Origin: Cohaesibacteraceae bacterium | Lineage (GTDB): Bacteria; Pseudomonadota; Alphaproteobacteria; Rhizobiales; Cohaesibacteraceae | Direction: 5' to 3' | Assembly: GCA_016764535.1 (NCBI GenBank) | Contig: JAESRR010000213.1 | Span: forward strand, 1 to 8,584 | DNA length: 8,584 nucleotides | Shown: one piece after another, positions 1-7,045 of the stretch | Layout of the letters: each line of letters opens with the position of its first letter | Numbering within the stretch: position 1 is the stretch's first letter | The notes under the pieces: generated by a model | Databases searched by the model: none | Seen by the model: only the letters and a program-made list of their open reading frames with translations | Told to the model about the DNA's origin: nothing | Made by a program: the position numbers and the translations under genes

Positions 1-21
1 TGCAGGGTTCGGAGATATTTG

Positions 22-1089
22 ATGAGAGTTGCTGTTGTTCTGCCCCGTGGAATGCATTTTTCCCCCAAAGGTGCAACTTCAATCGATTTGGTTGCCCATG
101 ACCAGACTCTGGCTTCAAGATACAAAAATCAGACCTGGATTATTGGTGCCAGCGTCGCGAACCCGTGGAAGGATGTGGATTTTCGCGGTTTATCTGGAGC
201 CTCAAATTCCGGTCTTGTTAAATTGATCATAAGTGAGCTGAAACGGGATATGCCGGATGTCATCGTGGTGCATCAACATCCGTCAAGTGCATCCAGGATC
301 GCGAGATCGTTCCCCAATATTCCTGTTGTACTATACCGCCATGGTTTGTTGAAAACCGGTCGAGGTCTGTCCCGGTGGATAAAGAACCGCCAGTTGGGTC
401 CATTGAAGAAGATTATTTTTGTCAGTAATTTTCTCCGCCAAAAATTTCTCGATAAATTTCCGAACAATGTCGTCAAACACGATGTAATACCTAATTCTCT
501 GGATACAGATTTTTGGCGTCCCGCAGACAAAAAAATCCGGCAGGTAGTATATGTCGGTAGAGCTCGCGCAGATAAAGGCATATTGGAACTCATCGAAGCA
601 TTTCTTCAAATTGATGTTGGAGACTGGAGGTTGAAACTAATTTTTGCGGTGCAATCTGAAGCAGAACTTGATTTTACAGCACATATCCGGGATCTTGTTA
701 AAACTTCAATCCATATAGATATTGATACGAATCTCACCTCAAGTGATGTTCGTCTTCAACTGGGGCACTCGGCTATTGCGGCTCTGCCGTCTATTGTGGA
801 AGAGGGATTTCATCGTGCCGCTGTTGAAGCCATGTCATGCTGTTGTGCAGTAATCGCAACCAACCGTGGTGGAACTCCCGAGGCCGTTGGGTCCAATGCT
901 ATTCTTCTGGACAACCCAACAGTTCCTTCTATCAGGAAAGCGCTGGAAACATTGATAAATGATGCAACCCTTAGAATTAAGACTGGCATCGAAGCACGTG
1001 AAGATATAATCAGCAGGCTCGAGCTGACTCAAGTGGTTGGTCAATATGATGATATGCTTGCAGAGCTGCTGTCTGTGCCGTCGAAATAG
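22..1089 (+). CDS. GT4-family glycosyltransferase (GT-B fold)
   Basis: Probable retaining GT4 glycosyltransferase that moves a sugar from a nucleotide-sugar donor to a glycan or lipid acceptor on the cytoplasmic side of the membrane. Numbered from the ATG (355 aa), the N-terminal acceptor-binding half starts with the beta-strand MRVAVVLP. The C-terminal half opens at about residue 175 with VVYVGRARADKGILELIEAF, the usual start of the donor-binding Rossmann domain. The GT4 E-x7-E motif is E261...E269 within EEGFHRAAVEAM, followed by the TNRGGTPEAV nucleotide-sugar loop. The ATG at 22 is preferred over the in-frame TTG at 19 because GGAG at 11-14 lies 7 nt upstream of it. No signal peptide is seen. 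Oddity: three consecutive cysteines (SCCCAV) after the E-x7-E motif. Donor and acceptor cannot be read from the sequence. Upstream genes, perhaps an envelope polysaccharide cluster, lie outside the window. It converges on the GGDEF-EAL gene with a 6-nt gap. Confidence 0.9.
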   Translation: MRVAVVLPRGMHFSPKGATSIDLVAHDQTLASRYKNQTWIIGASVANPWKDVDFRGLSGASNSGLVKLIISELKRDMPDVIVVHQHPSSASRIARSFPNIPVVLYRHGLLKTGRGLSRWIKNRQLGPLKKIIFVSNFLRQKFLDKFPNNVVKHDVIPNSLDTDFWRPADKKIRQVVYVGRARADKGILELIEAFLQIDVGDWRLKLIFAVQSEAELDFTAHIRDLVKTSIHIDIDTNLTSSDVRLQLGHSAIAALPSIVEEGFHRAAVEAMSCCCAVIATNRGGTPEAVGSNAILLDNPTVPSIRKALETLINDATLRIKTGIEAREDIISRLELTQVVGQYDDMLAELLSVPSK

Positions 1090-1095
1090 CTAAAA

Positions 1096-3486
1096 TTATT
1101 CGTTACCGGTTTTAACAACCTCGTCGGGGACAGGATGATCGCTCTTCGCCTGGTTGGCAATTTCACGTAGTTTTTGTGTCGTATGCTTTGCAAGCGCTCC
1201 GCTGGTGAGCCAATTGATAAACACGTCTTCAGCCATTGGTTTGCCAAACAAAAAGCCCTGAATGTCGTCACAACCTTCGCCAACGAGGAAGTTGAATTGC
1301 TCTACAGTTTCAACACCTTCGGCGATCACATTCATTTTCAGGCTCTTCGCCAGTTGGATTATGGCACATGTAATGGCCATGTTATCGGATCCCGGTTTGG
1401 CCTCATCGATAAATGATCGATCAATTTTGAGACGGTCCAGCGGGAAATGTTTTAATCGGCTGAGTGACGAGTGGCCGGTACCAAAGTCATCAATTGCCAG
1501 GCGAACACCAAGAGCTCCGAGTTGATACATTGTATCAATCACTTCGTCCGAGCACGCCATGACGGCCGTTTCAGTTAACTCGAGTTCCAGGTAACGGGGA
1601 TCAACGCCGGTCAGTTTTATTGCCTGATCGACTTTTTCAACAAAGCCCGGGTCCTGTAATTGCTTTGAGGAAATGTTTACGCCCATGGTCATGGGTGGAA
1701 TGCCGCTTTTTGCCCACTTCACCGCCTGATGGCAAGCTTCTATCAGGACGCGATTGCCAATTGTGTCTATGAGGCCGGATGATTCTGCAATTTTGATGAA
1801 TAATTCGGGAGAAATAATCCCCTTTGTGGGGTGCTTCCAGCGAATTAAGGCTTCGACGCCAGTTAATTCACCCGTTTGAACAGACACCTGGGGCTGGTAT
1901 TCAAGGAAGAATTCGTCTCTTTCAAGAGCCATCCGCAAATCCAGTTCAATTGCGTGGGCTTCTTCGGCGCTTTTGCCCATGACCTTGTCGAAAATCTTCC
2001 ACGAACCACGTTGATGATCCTTGACCTGATAGAGTGCCAGATCTGCATATTTGATGAGTGAGAGTTGATCAGTCGCGTGTTGTGGAAAGTGGCTGATACC
2101 GATGCTGACACCCACGATCAGGTCTGCGCCCTCGATGATAACAGGTTTGCAAACAGTATTGATAACCTGTTCACATATGTGATCAACATCCCGCAAAGCG
2201 GCGTCACCTACCAGAATAATGGCAAATTCATCTCCGCCCAGGCGCGCCACCATATTGGGTGGTGCAATGCATGCGGATATGCGCTTTGAAATTACCTTTA
2301 GAAGTTCGTCTCCGACGACGTGGCCCTTGGTGTCATTGACTGTTTTAAAATGGTCAAGATCGAGAAACGCCAGCGTGACCCGTTCGCCATTTTGTTCAGC
2401 ATTTTCCAGTGCTTTCTGGAAATTCTGATTGAAACTTTTGCGGTTTGGAAGTTCAGTCAGACTATCTGTGTAAGCCTGGATTTTGATTGTGTCTTCACGA
2501 CTTGCCATCGCTTCAATCATACCGTTGAAGGAATTTGCCACATCGTTGAATTCATCAGTTGACTGGGGGCGGGCCCGGGCTGCCCTTTTACCGGACTGCT
2601 GACGTTTCATGGTATCGCGAATATCTGCGATGGGATCGATCACCTGGCTTTGCAGGATCAACCAGGCAAGTGCTACCATTACCAGAATGCCAAGAATTGT
2701 TGTCGGGATGAGTCTCTCAAGTATTTCGGCGCGTGTTTCCAACAGCTCTTTTCGGTCCAGATGCAGGATGATACCGCCACGGATGGTGCGATTGCCATCC
2801 AATTGGTGATTTGCGTGCGAACGTGTCTCAACTGGCTCGATGACCATCGGTTTGAAATTGCTGTGTTTTTTGTCACCGTGTTGCACAACAGCAGTGCCGT
2901 GGTTTTGATGATCTACGTTTTTGGATGGATTGATCTGATCAGAGGATGCCGCGATTTGACTGCTCATAGAATCATGAGGCATTTCAGTTTGTGTTCGATT
3001 TTTCTCGCGATCCATCGCATGAAAGAGCGGAAAAATAGTGACAAGTTCCAGATTATTTTCAACGTGAGAACCAAAACTGCCATCCGCAACAGCATTATTC
3101 AGTTCTCCCCACAGATGTGGATCTTCGAAGGGATTAAAAGCTTTTTTGCTATCCCTTGATATTGCTACGAGTTGTTGAGAATTTTTTTCAAGAACAGCAA
3201 TGGTTCCAATATCCGGATTTTCCTTTCGGATTTCCGTAATGATATGTTGCAGGTCGCTGTCTGATCGAACCACCATCGCAGTGTGGTTGATTGTGCTGGA
3301 TAGAAGTTTTGCCCGGTTCACAAGCTGGTTTTGAAGATGTGATTCAGCAACATTGAACGTAGCCCATGCGGCAGCGATCGTGACAATGATTGCCCCGAAC
3401 GAAAACGCGAACAGGAATCTCGCTCTCAAAGAACGTCTCAAGGCCGTCCAAAAACGCAACTGCATACTTGTACTTTCTTCACTCAT
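1096..3486 (-). CDS. Membrane-bound GGDEF-EAL protein (c-di-GMP cyclase/phosphodiesterase)
   Basis: Inner-membrane protein that makes and/or degrades cyclic di-GMP. Numbered from the ATG at 3486 (796 aa): TM1 about 23-44, periplasmic sensor region 45-260, TM2 about 262-279, HAMP 280-330, GGDEF domain about 335-498, EAL domain about 511-759, short C-terminal tail. The cyclase motif is intact (RLGGDEF, GGDEF at 417-421, metal Asp376 in LDLDHF). The product-inhibition RxxD site is absent (APPN at 408-411). Phosphodiesterase residues are all present: EAL 545-547, N604, ELTE 636-639, DD 666-667 in DDFGTG, K687, E723, Q743. Both activities are therefore possible. The periplasmic part resembles a single Cache-like sensor with a His-rich insertion at about 156-230. 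The start is uncertain: GTG at 3504 adds six residues, and ATG at 3463-3465 is preceded by a purine-rich GAAGAAAG; none has a classical ribosome site. It lies 86 nt after the solute-binding-protein gene on the same strand with no T-tract terminator between, so co-transcription is plausible but unproven. Confidence 0.93.
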   Translation of the reverse strand: MSEESTSMQLRFWTALRRSLRARFLFAFSFGAIIVTIAAAWATFNVAESHLQNQLVNRAKLLSSTINHTAMVVRSDSDLQHIITEIRKENPDIGTIAVLEKNSQQLVAISRDSKKAFNPFEDPHLWGELNNAVADGSFGSHVENNLELVTIFPLFHAMDREKNRTQTEMPHDSMSSQIAASSDQINPSKNVDHQNHGTAVVQHGDKKHSNFKPMVIEPVETRSHANHQLDGNRTIRGGIILHLDRKELLETRAEILERLIPTTILGILVMVALAWLILQSQVIDPIADIRDTMKRQQSGKRAARARPQSTDEFNDVANSFNGMIEAMASREDTIKIQAYTDSLTELPNRKSFNQNFQKALENAEQNGERVTLAFLDLDHFKTVNDTKGHVVGDELLKVISKRISACIAPPNMVARLGGDEFAIILVGDAALRDVDHICEQVINTVCKPVIIEGADLIVGVSIGISHFPQHATDQLSLIKYADLALYQVKDHQRGSWKIFDKVMGKSAEEAHAIELDLRMALERDEFFLEYQPQVSVQTGELTGVEALIRWKHPTKGIISPELFIKIAESSGLIDTIGNRVLIEACHQAVKWAKSGIPPMTMGVNISSKQLQDPGFVEKVDQAIKLTGVDPRYLELELTETAVMACSDEVIDTMYQLGALGVRLAIDDFGTGHSSLSRLKHFPLDRLKIDRSFIDEAKPGSDNMAITCAIIQLAKSLKMNVIAEGVETVEQFNFLVGEGCDDIQGFLFGKPMAEDVFINWLTSGALAKHTTQKLREIANQAKSDHPVPDEVVKTGNE

Positions 3487-3498
3487 CACACAGCGTCT

Positions 3499-3530
3499 GT
3501 ACACTGATGTACGGCTTTGCCCAAAACCGT
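3499..3530 (-). other. Two adjacent intercistronic inverted repeats before the GGDEF-EAL gene
   Basis: Between the solute-binding-protein stop and the GGDEF-EAL start, the minus strand can form a hairpin at 3530-3511. Its 8-bp stem (ACGGTTTT with AAAGCCGT, one G-U pair) has a GGGC loop. It abuts a second repeat at 3512-3499, GTACA-TCAG-TGTAC. No U-tract follows either, so neither is an intrinsic terminator. They could be an mRNA structure affecting translation or processing, or an operator for an internal promoter. A weak promoter-like pair, TTGATA then GTACAT with a 17-nt spacer, overlaps them on the minus strand. Function is unknown. Confidence 0.35.
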
Positions 3531-3572
3531 ATCAAGCTGTAGCAAGTAAAGGTGAATATTGACTAAAATGTA

Positions 3573-4655
3573 CTAATTGCTATCAACAGATTTGGTGCGC
3601 AGTTGATTATTCCATTGTGGTAGCAGAAGTTTTTTTGGTAGAAAGGACGCTTCCCAGTTGGTCAGAAAATTGCGTTTTTTGAGTTTGTCCTGATAGGTCA
3701 ATAAACCTACTCCCAAATGTATTGGCAGGAATGGGCTGGTGTCTTCAAATGGAGCGAGCGCTGTTCGGTACTCTCTTAAAATCGGAATCAAGTCTGAATT
3801 TTTTGCAATCGCTTCCTGACCAGCGTTAGACAAAAGAAAATCCAGAAATCGTTTTGCGTGTGAGACATGAGCCGCATCACGGTGAATAAATGCGGTGCGC
3901 GCCATCACGATTGTGTAGTCATTGAACATCAAAACGCCGATATCGGGGTTTTGCCTGGCCCGGGCCAATGCATAGGATCCAATTAGATTGTAACCAAGTA
4001 TGAGTTTTCCGCGGGCAATGTCATCCAGAATATCGGATGTGCAGCAATAAGTTCTGGGATTGGCACGCCCAAAGCTTTCCATAAGCCGGAATATCTGGTT
4101 GCTTTGAATAGCGTCCTGAGTGGCAAACAAATATCCGCTGCCCGCATCACGAATATCATATGTGCCAATACGATTATTAAAAAAAACGGGAAAATCCCGC
4201 ATGATACTTGCAAGGTCAGATCGTGTTTTTGGATGCATGGCCTCGGGAAACATGCTTTTGTTGTATGCAAGAACCAACGGTTCAAATGTAAATCCATAAA
4301 GTTCATTTCGCCATTGGGCCCAGTCTTCAATATCTATGGCGCCAACAAGATTGTGTGGGCGCGCCATGCCTTCATTGACTAGTTTTACCTGTAAATCCAT
4401 GGCCGAACTGATAACAATGTCAACGGGATATGACGGATCGTCCCGATGTTTCCGGATCGTTTCAAAGAGTTCATTTGCGTCAAACTCCTGATAGGTAATA
4501 TGGATATCGGGATTTAGAAGTTCAAATTTCCTGATAAGACTTTTAATGGCTTTTGTGTCGGTAGCACTCAGGATGTTCAGTGTCCCGGGTTCCGTTGCTC
4601 GCGAGAGTGAGGAGAGGAATATAAGAACCAGAAGAGCCAGTACAAGGCGGATCAT
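3573..4655 (-). CDS. Periplasmic ABC-type solute-binding protein, likely sensor partner of the TctE-like kinase
   Basis: Secreted ligand-binding protein of the type 2 periplasmic binding fold, 360 aa, resembling iron(III)/polyamine-type extracellular binding proteins. A Sec signal peptide covers about residues 1-20 (MIRLVLALLVLIFL then SRA before TEPG), with no lipobox Cys. The mature protein starts with the strand LNILSATD, followed by a helix (KAIKSLIRKFELLNPDI) and a second strand (ITYQEFDA), the normal lobe-1 start. GFTFEPLVLAYNKSMF at about 121-136 is the usual crossover segment. A vicinal Cys pair sits at 204-205 (YCC) and could be redox- or metal-active. The ATG overlaps the kinase TGA (ATGA) and has an excellent ribosome site. 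No ABC permease or ATPase is nearby, while sensor kinase and regulator genes are directly coupled, so the likely role is to present a ligand to the kinase periplasmic domain. The ligand is unknown; orphan transport with distant partners remains possible. Confidence 0.88.
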   Translation of the reverse strand: MIRLVLALLVLIFLSSLSRATEPGTLNILSATDTKAIKSLIRKFELLNPDIHITYQEFDANELFETIRKHRDDPSYPVDIVISSAMDLQVKLVNEGMARPHNLVGAIDIEDWAQWRNELYGFTFEPLVLAYNKSMFPEAMHPKTRSDLASIMRDFPVFFNNRIGTYDIRDAGSGYLFATQDAIQSNQIFRLMESFGRANPRTYCCTSDILDDIARGKLILGYNLIGSYALARARQNPDIGVLMFNDYTIVMARTAFIHRDAAHVSHAKRFLDFLLSNAGQEAIAKNSDLIPILREYRTALAPFEDTSPFLPIHLGVGLLTYQDKLKKRNFLTNWEASFLPKKLLLPQWNNQLRTKSVDSN

Positions 4656-6058
4656 TCCAAACCTCCATTGGTAAAATCAAGGCGCACACGTAAACCACCC
4701 GACGGTGAGTTTTGTAGTGACAATGTTGCTTTGTGGCTCAATGCCACCGCATTCACAATCGCCAGTCCAAGTCCAGAACCTGTATCTCCCAGGGTATCTG
4801 AATAAAATCTTTCGAGAACTTTTTTGTGTTTGTCTTTCGCGATGCCTGGACCTTCATCATCAACAATAAGGCTAACGCCGGATTGGTGTTTACATATTCG
4901 GACGTCAATTTTGTTGGCTGGAGGTCCGTGGCGAACAGCATTGTCCAGTAGATTACGCAAGGCTTCTCGCAAGGAAATTGGATCACCGCCGATGATGTCA
5001 GACTCCCCGGCAAGATCATCCAGAATAAATGCAAATTCGATATGTGAGTGAATTTGATCCCGGACGATTTGTTCCAAAGTACTTCTTGCCAGATCGACCA
5101 GGCTAAAATTACTGGTTTCCTGCTTGTCAGCGCGATGAATGACCATTGCGTGGGACAGGAGTTGATTGTTTAACCTGATTGTTCGCTGTACCTGGCAGTC
5201 GGCACGTTGAAGCCGCTCTCGCATGGCCTCAAGACTGGTCTCCTGGGTCGCCAGGCCGAGCTGGCCCTGTAAGGTTCCCAGAGATGTCCGGGTTTGGTGT
5301 GTGACATCCGCAATAAAATCTTGTGAATGCTCAAGGCTGTTTTTGAGACGCTGGATGTAAGCATTAATCGACGAGATCAGGCTCGCTATTTCCCGCGGTG
5401 GTTTGACCTGCAGGAGCTTGAAATCAGTAACTTCACGCTGGCGTAAGTCCTCTTCAATGGCAATGAGTGGATGCAGTGCCCTGTTAATTCCGATCCAGAT
5501 GAAAAACAATCCGACCAGCGTGACAATCAGTGCGATGGAAAACCCGTTGATTATCAAATCGGTTCGCAGTGAATTGCGTGCCCGGCGTGTATGGCCTATT
5601 TGGACTATAACGGTGTCGGAGTGTGACCCTTCTGTAAGCAGTCGGGATTGTACAATGAAGTGAGCGCGCTCCAGACTGTACCATGCATCAAAATAGTATG
5701 GTATTTTGTCATTTACAATGACATCGGGCAACGGCAGTTGAGAGTCTCCGGTGATGGTTGTACCGTTTTGGGAATAAATTCGGTAGAAAACCCGATCGTC
5801 GCGCGCCAGACCAACTGTTTCCATTGCTGAATAGGGAATATCAACGCTTATGCCCTGGGTGGTAAGAAATGTATGTTCAAGAATAACAAGTGCCGCGCCG
5901 CTCAACAAACGATCATAGGACTGGTTTGCAGCATCATCTGCATAGCGCCACAACCCGATTGATATTATACTCAGTATGGCGATGAAGCCTGCCAACATGC
6001 CCAACAACAGCCGTTGCCGCATGGATTGGCGACGTTTAGTCCGGGGCATCATTAACAT
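4652..6058 (-). CDS. TctE-like sensor histidine kinase
   Basis: Inner-membrane sensor kinase, the partner of the response regulator encoded just upstream. From the ATG at 6058 (468 aa): TM1 about 17-37, a periplasmic region of about 130 residues matching the 2CSK_N (TctE N-terminal) type, TM2 about 168-189, HAMP about 190-243, HisKA dimerisation domain with His254 in VTHQTRTSL, and an ATPase domain with N-box LLDNAVRHG (N373), G1 DEGPGI (401-406), F-box ERFY and G2 GSGLGL (427-432). The catalytic elements are present. The residue after the phospho-His is Gln instead of the common Glu/Asp, as seen in TctE-type kinases (HQLRTPL), and the usual Pro is Ser. The start is uncertain: TTG at 6064 and ATGs at 6052, 6049 and 6022 are in frame and no clear ribosome site separates them. 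All but the 6022 ATG overlap the regulator stop (6036). The periplasmic domain probably contacts the co-encoded solute-binding protein. Confidence 0.93.
   Translation of the reverse strand: MLMMPRTKRRQSMRQRLLLGMLAGFIAILSIISIGLWRYADDAANQSYDRLLSGAALVILEHTFLTTQGISVDIPYSAMETVGLARDDRVFYRIYSQNGTTITGDSQLPLPDVIVNDKIPYYFDAWYSLERAHFIVQSRLLTEGSHSDTVIVQIGHTRRARNSLRTDLIINGFSIALIVTLVGLFFIWIGINRALHPLIAIEEDLRQREVTDFKLLQVKPPREIASLISSINAYIQRLKNSLEHSQDFIADVTHQTRTSLGTLQGQLGLATQETSLEAMRERLQRADCQVQRTIRLNNQLLSHAMVIHRADKQETSNFSLVDLARSTLEQIVRDQIHSHIEFAFILDDLAGESDIIGGDPISLREALRNLLDNAVRHGPPANKIDVRICKHQSGVSLIVDDEGPGIAKDKHKKVLERFYSDTLGDTGSGLGLAIVNAVALSHKATLSLQNSPSGGLRVRLDFTNGGLE
4661..4666 (-). promoter_or_regulatory. 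Strong ribosome binding site of the solute-binding-protein gene
   Basis: The minus strand reads GGAGGT, five nucleotides upstream of the ATG at 4655. It lies inside the last codons of the kinase gene and, with the ATGA stop-start overlap, fixes the start and indicates translational coupling. This site is clearly stronger than those of the kinase and regulator genes, consistent with more binding protein than kinase being made. Confidence 0.8.
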
Positions 6059-6713
6059 GGGCAATATATCCCAGCCCGCGTATGGTTTTCACAAAAAACG
6101 GAGATCTATCCAGTTTCTTGCGCAAGCGGGTTATGAGTTGTTCTATGGCATTTAGTGTTGGGGCTTCTTCAAATGTATAAATTCTGTCAGCAATATCTTC
6201 CTTGGACAAAACCTGTCCCAGATTATTTAGAAACACCTCGAGTAATTGCACTTCTCTGTTGCGCAATTCTACATCCACGCCATCAATCGTGGCACATTTT
6301 GAAGCCATATCGAAAACGAAATTTCCGTTTATGAATTCATTGCGGGCATTTCCGGCCTTGCGTCTTGCAAGCGCGCGACATCTGGCGGAAAGTTCCCGAA
6401 AATCAAAAGGTTTGAGAAGGTAATCATCCGCCCCGGCATCAAGGCCGATTACACGATCATCAATTTCCGATCGTGCAGTTAATATGAGTACAGGGGTCTT
6501 ATCCTTGCGGGCTCTCATGGATCTCAGAATTTCAAACCCACTTTTTCCCGGTAAATTTATATCCAGCAAAATCAGGTCGAATTGTTTGTGCCGCAAAAGC
6601 TCGTTAGCCTCTTCACCATCGCATTCCAGATCAATGGCATGGCCTTCATTTCGAAATCGTTCAATGACAGTTTCCGCAAGTTCCCGATTGTCCTCGATAT
6701 AAAGCATCCTCAT
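6036..6713 (-). CDS. OmpR/PhoB-family response regulator (TctD-like)
   Basis: Cytoplasmic DNA-binding response regulator, 225 aa, the normal length for the family. The receiver domain spans residues 1-115, with acidic pocket E7/D8, phosphoacceptor Asp51 (LILLDINLPG), switch Thr79 (LILTA) and Lys101 (LLKPFDF). A winged-helix effector domain spans about 127-218, with recognition helix LNAIEQLITRLRKKL and wing TIRGLGYI. It is the first gene of the minus-strand operon and overlaps the kinase start, so the two are a cognate pair. The ATG at 6711-6713 is preceded only by a weak purine stretch; a second ATG two codons in (6705-6707) is possible. The upstream DNA carries 11-bp-period GTCA repeats of the kind this family binds, suggesting autoregulation. 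Targets cannot be read directly. Confidence 0.95.
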   Translation of the reverse strand: MRMLYIEDNRELAETVIERFRNEGHAIDLECDGEEANELLRHKQFDLILLDINLPGKSGFEILRSMRARKDKTPVLILTARSEIDDRVIGLDAGADDYLLKPFDFRELSARCRALARRKAGNARNEFINGNFVFDMASKCATIDGVDVELRNREVQLLEVFLNNLGQVLSKEDIADRIYTFEEAPTLNAIEQLITRLRKKLDRSPFFVKTIRGLGYIAHVNDAPD

Positions 6714-6759
6714 TTTACCAGCCTAGCTATTTGCTAATGACAGGTCAACAATTGTGAAC

Positions 6760-6799
6760 TGCCAAAATACGGTCGTGCAAATTGTTATATGGCAAAATA
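6760..6799. repeat. TGSCAAAATA direct repeat, 30-bp period
   Basis: TGCCAAAATA (6760-6769) and TGGCAAAATA (6790-6799) differ at one base and start 30 bp apart, near three helical turns. The second copy fills the gap between the predicted -10 and the nearest GTCA half-site of the regulator promoter. The related TACCAAAA appears as an inverted repeat at 6954-6978. They may be half-sites for a second regulator. Confidence 0.3.
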
Positions 6800-6849
6800 G
6801 TCAATTAAGGGTGTCAGCATCCGGTCAGTTTGCCGTCATGATGTTGTCA
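6784..6849 (-). promoter_or_regulatory. Candidate promoter and response-regulator box for the two-component operon
   Basis: GTCA occurs on the plus strand at 6813, 6824, 6835 and 6846, exactly 11 bp apart (TGAC on the minus strand). A fifth copy at 6800 is 13 bp from the nearest. On the minus strand the fifth copy is followed after 10 nt by TATAAC (6789-6784), a five-of-six match to a -10 element, with no good -35. Tandem repeats at one helical turn placed just upstream of a -10 are the usual arrangement for OmpR/PhoB-family activators. Transcription would start near 6777, giving a leader of about 64 nt before the regulator ATG. In plus orientation the repeats resemble TGTCA-type Pho boxes. 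The regulator that binds is inferred, not shown. Confidence 0.45.
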
Positions 6850-6953
6850 GGCACGTATGGCAAGGTCGATCTGTCAGTGGAGGAATATGTTTTTTGTTCA
6901 ACTGGATTGAATGAAGATTTCGCTGGTGTCTGCCTGATTGTACTACAATTTAT

Positions 6954-6978
6954 TACCAAAAACTGGAATATTTTGGTA
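6954..6978. repeat. 8-bp perfect inverted repeat TACCAAAA-N9-TTTTGGTA
   Basis: The arms are 6954-6961 and 6971-6978 with a 9-nt spacer. It sits immediately downstream of a TACAAT hexamer, so it is either the first hairpin of the putative small RNA or a dyad operator overlapping its start site. Arm length and spacing fit a dimeric repressor site as well as an RNA stem-loop. Confidence 0.5.
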
Positions 6979-6995
6979 TCAAAACTGTTTCAAAC

Positions 6996-7013
6996 TTCGT
7001 GCCTTGGCACGAA
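6996..7013 (+). repeat. Perfect inverted repeat, candidate CUUG-tetraloop hairpin
   Basis: TTCGTGCC (6996-7003) and GGCACGAA (7006-7013) are exact reverse complements with two bases between them. As RNA this folds into a seven-pair stem capped by CUUG, a known stable tetraloop class in which the terminal C and G pair. It is the second hairpin of the putative small RNA. Confidence 0.6.
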
Positions 7014-7045
7014 TGGTAGCCTGATTTATTTTTTCAGGAATCTGG

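Noticed and set aside
2650..3159. 169-codon plus-strand frame inside the GGDEF-EAL gene
   Set aside because: Antisense shadow of a well-supported gene; no domain and no ribosome site recognised.
3487..3572. c-di-GMP riboswitch in front of the GGDEF-EAL gene
   Set aside because: The gap is short and lacks the conserved GEMM core and tetraloop-receptor elements.
6887..6910. Seven-codon frame (MFFVQLD) after GGAGG, possible leader peptide
   Set aside because: The Shine-Dalgarno to ATG spacing is only about 3 nt and there is no run of regulatory codons; not strong enough to call.
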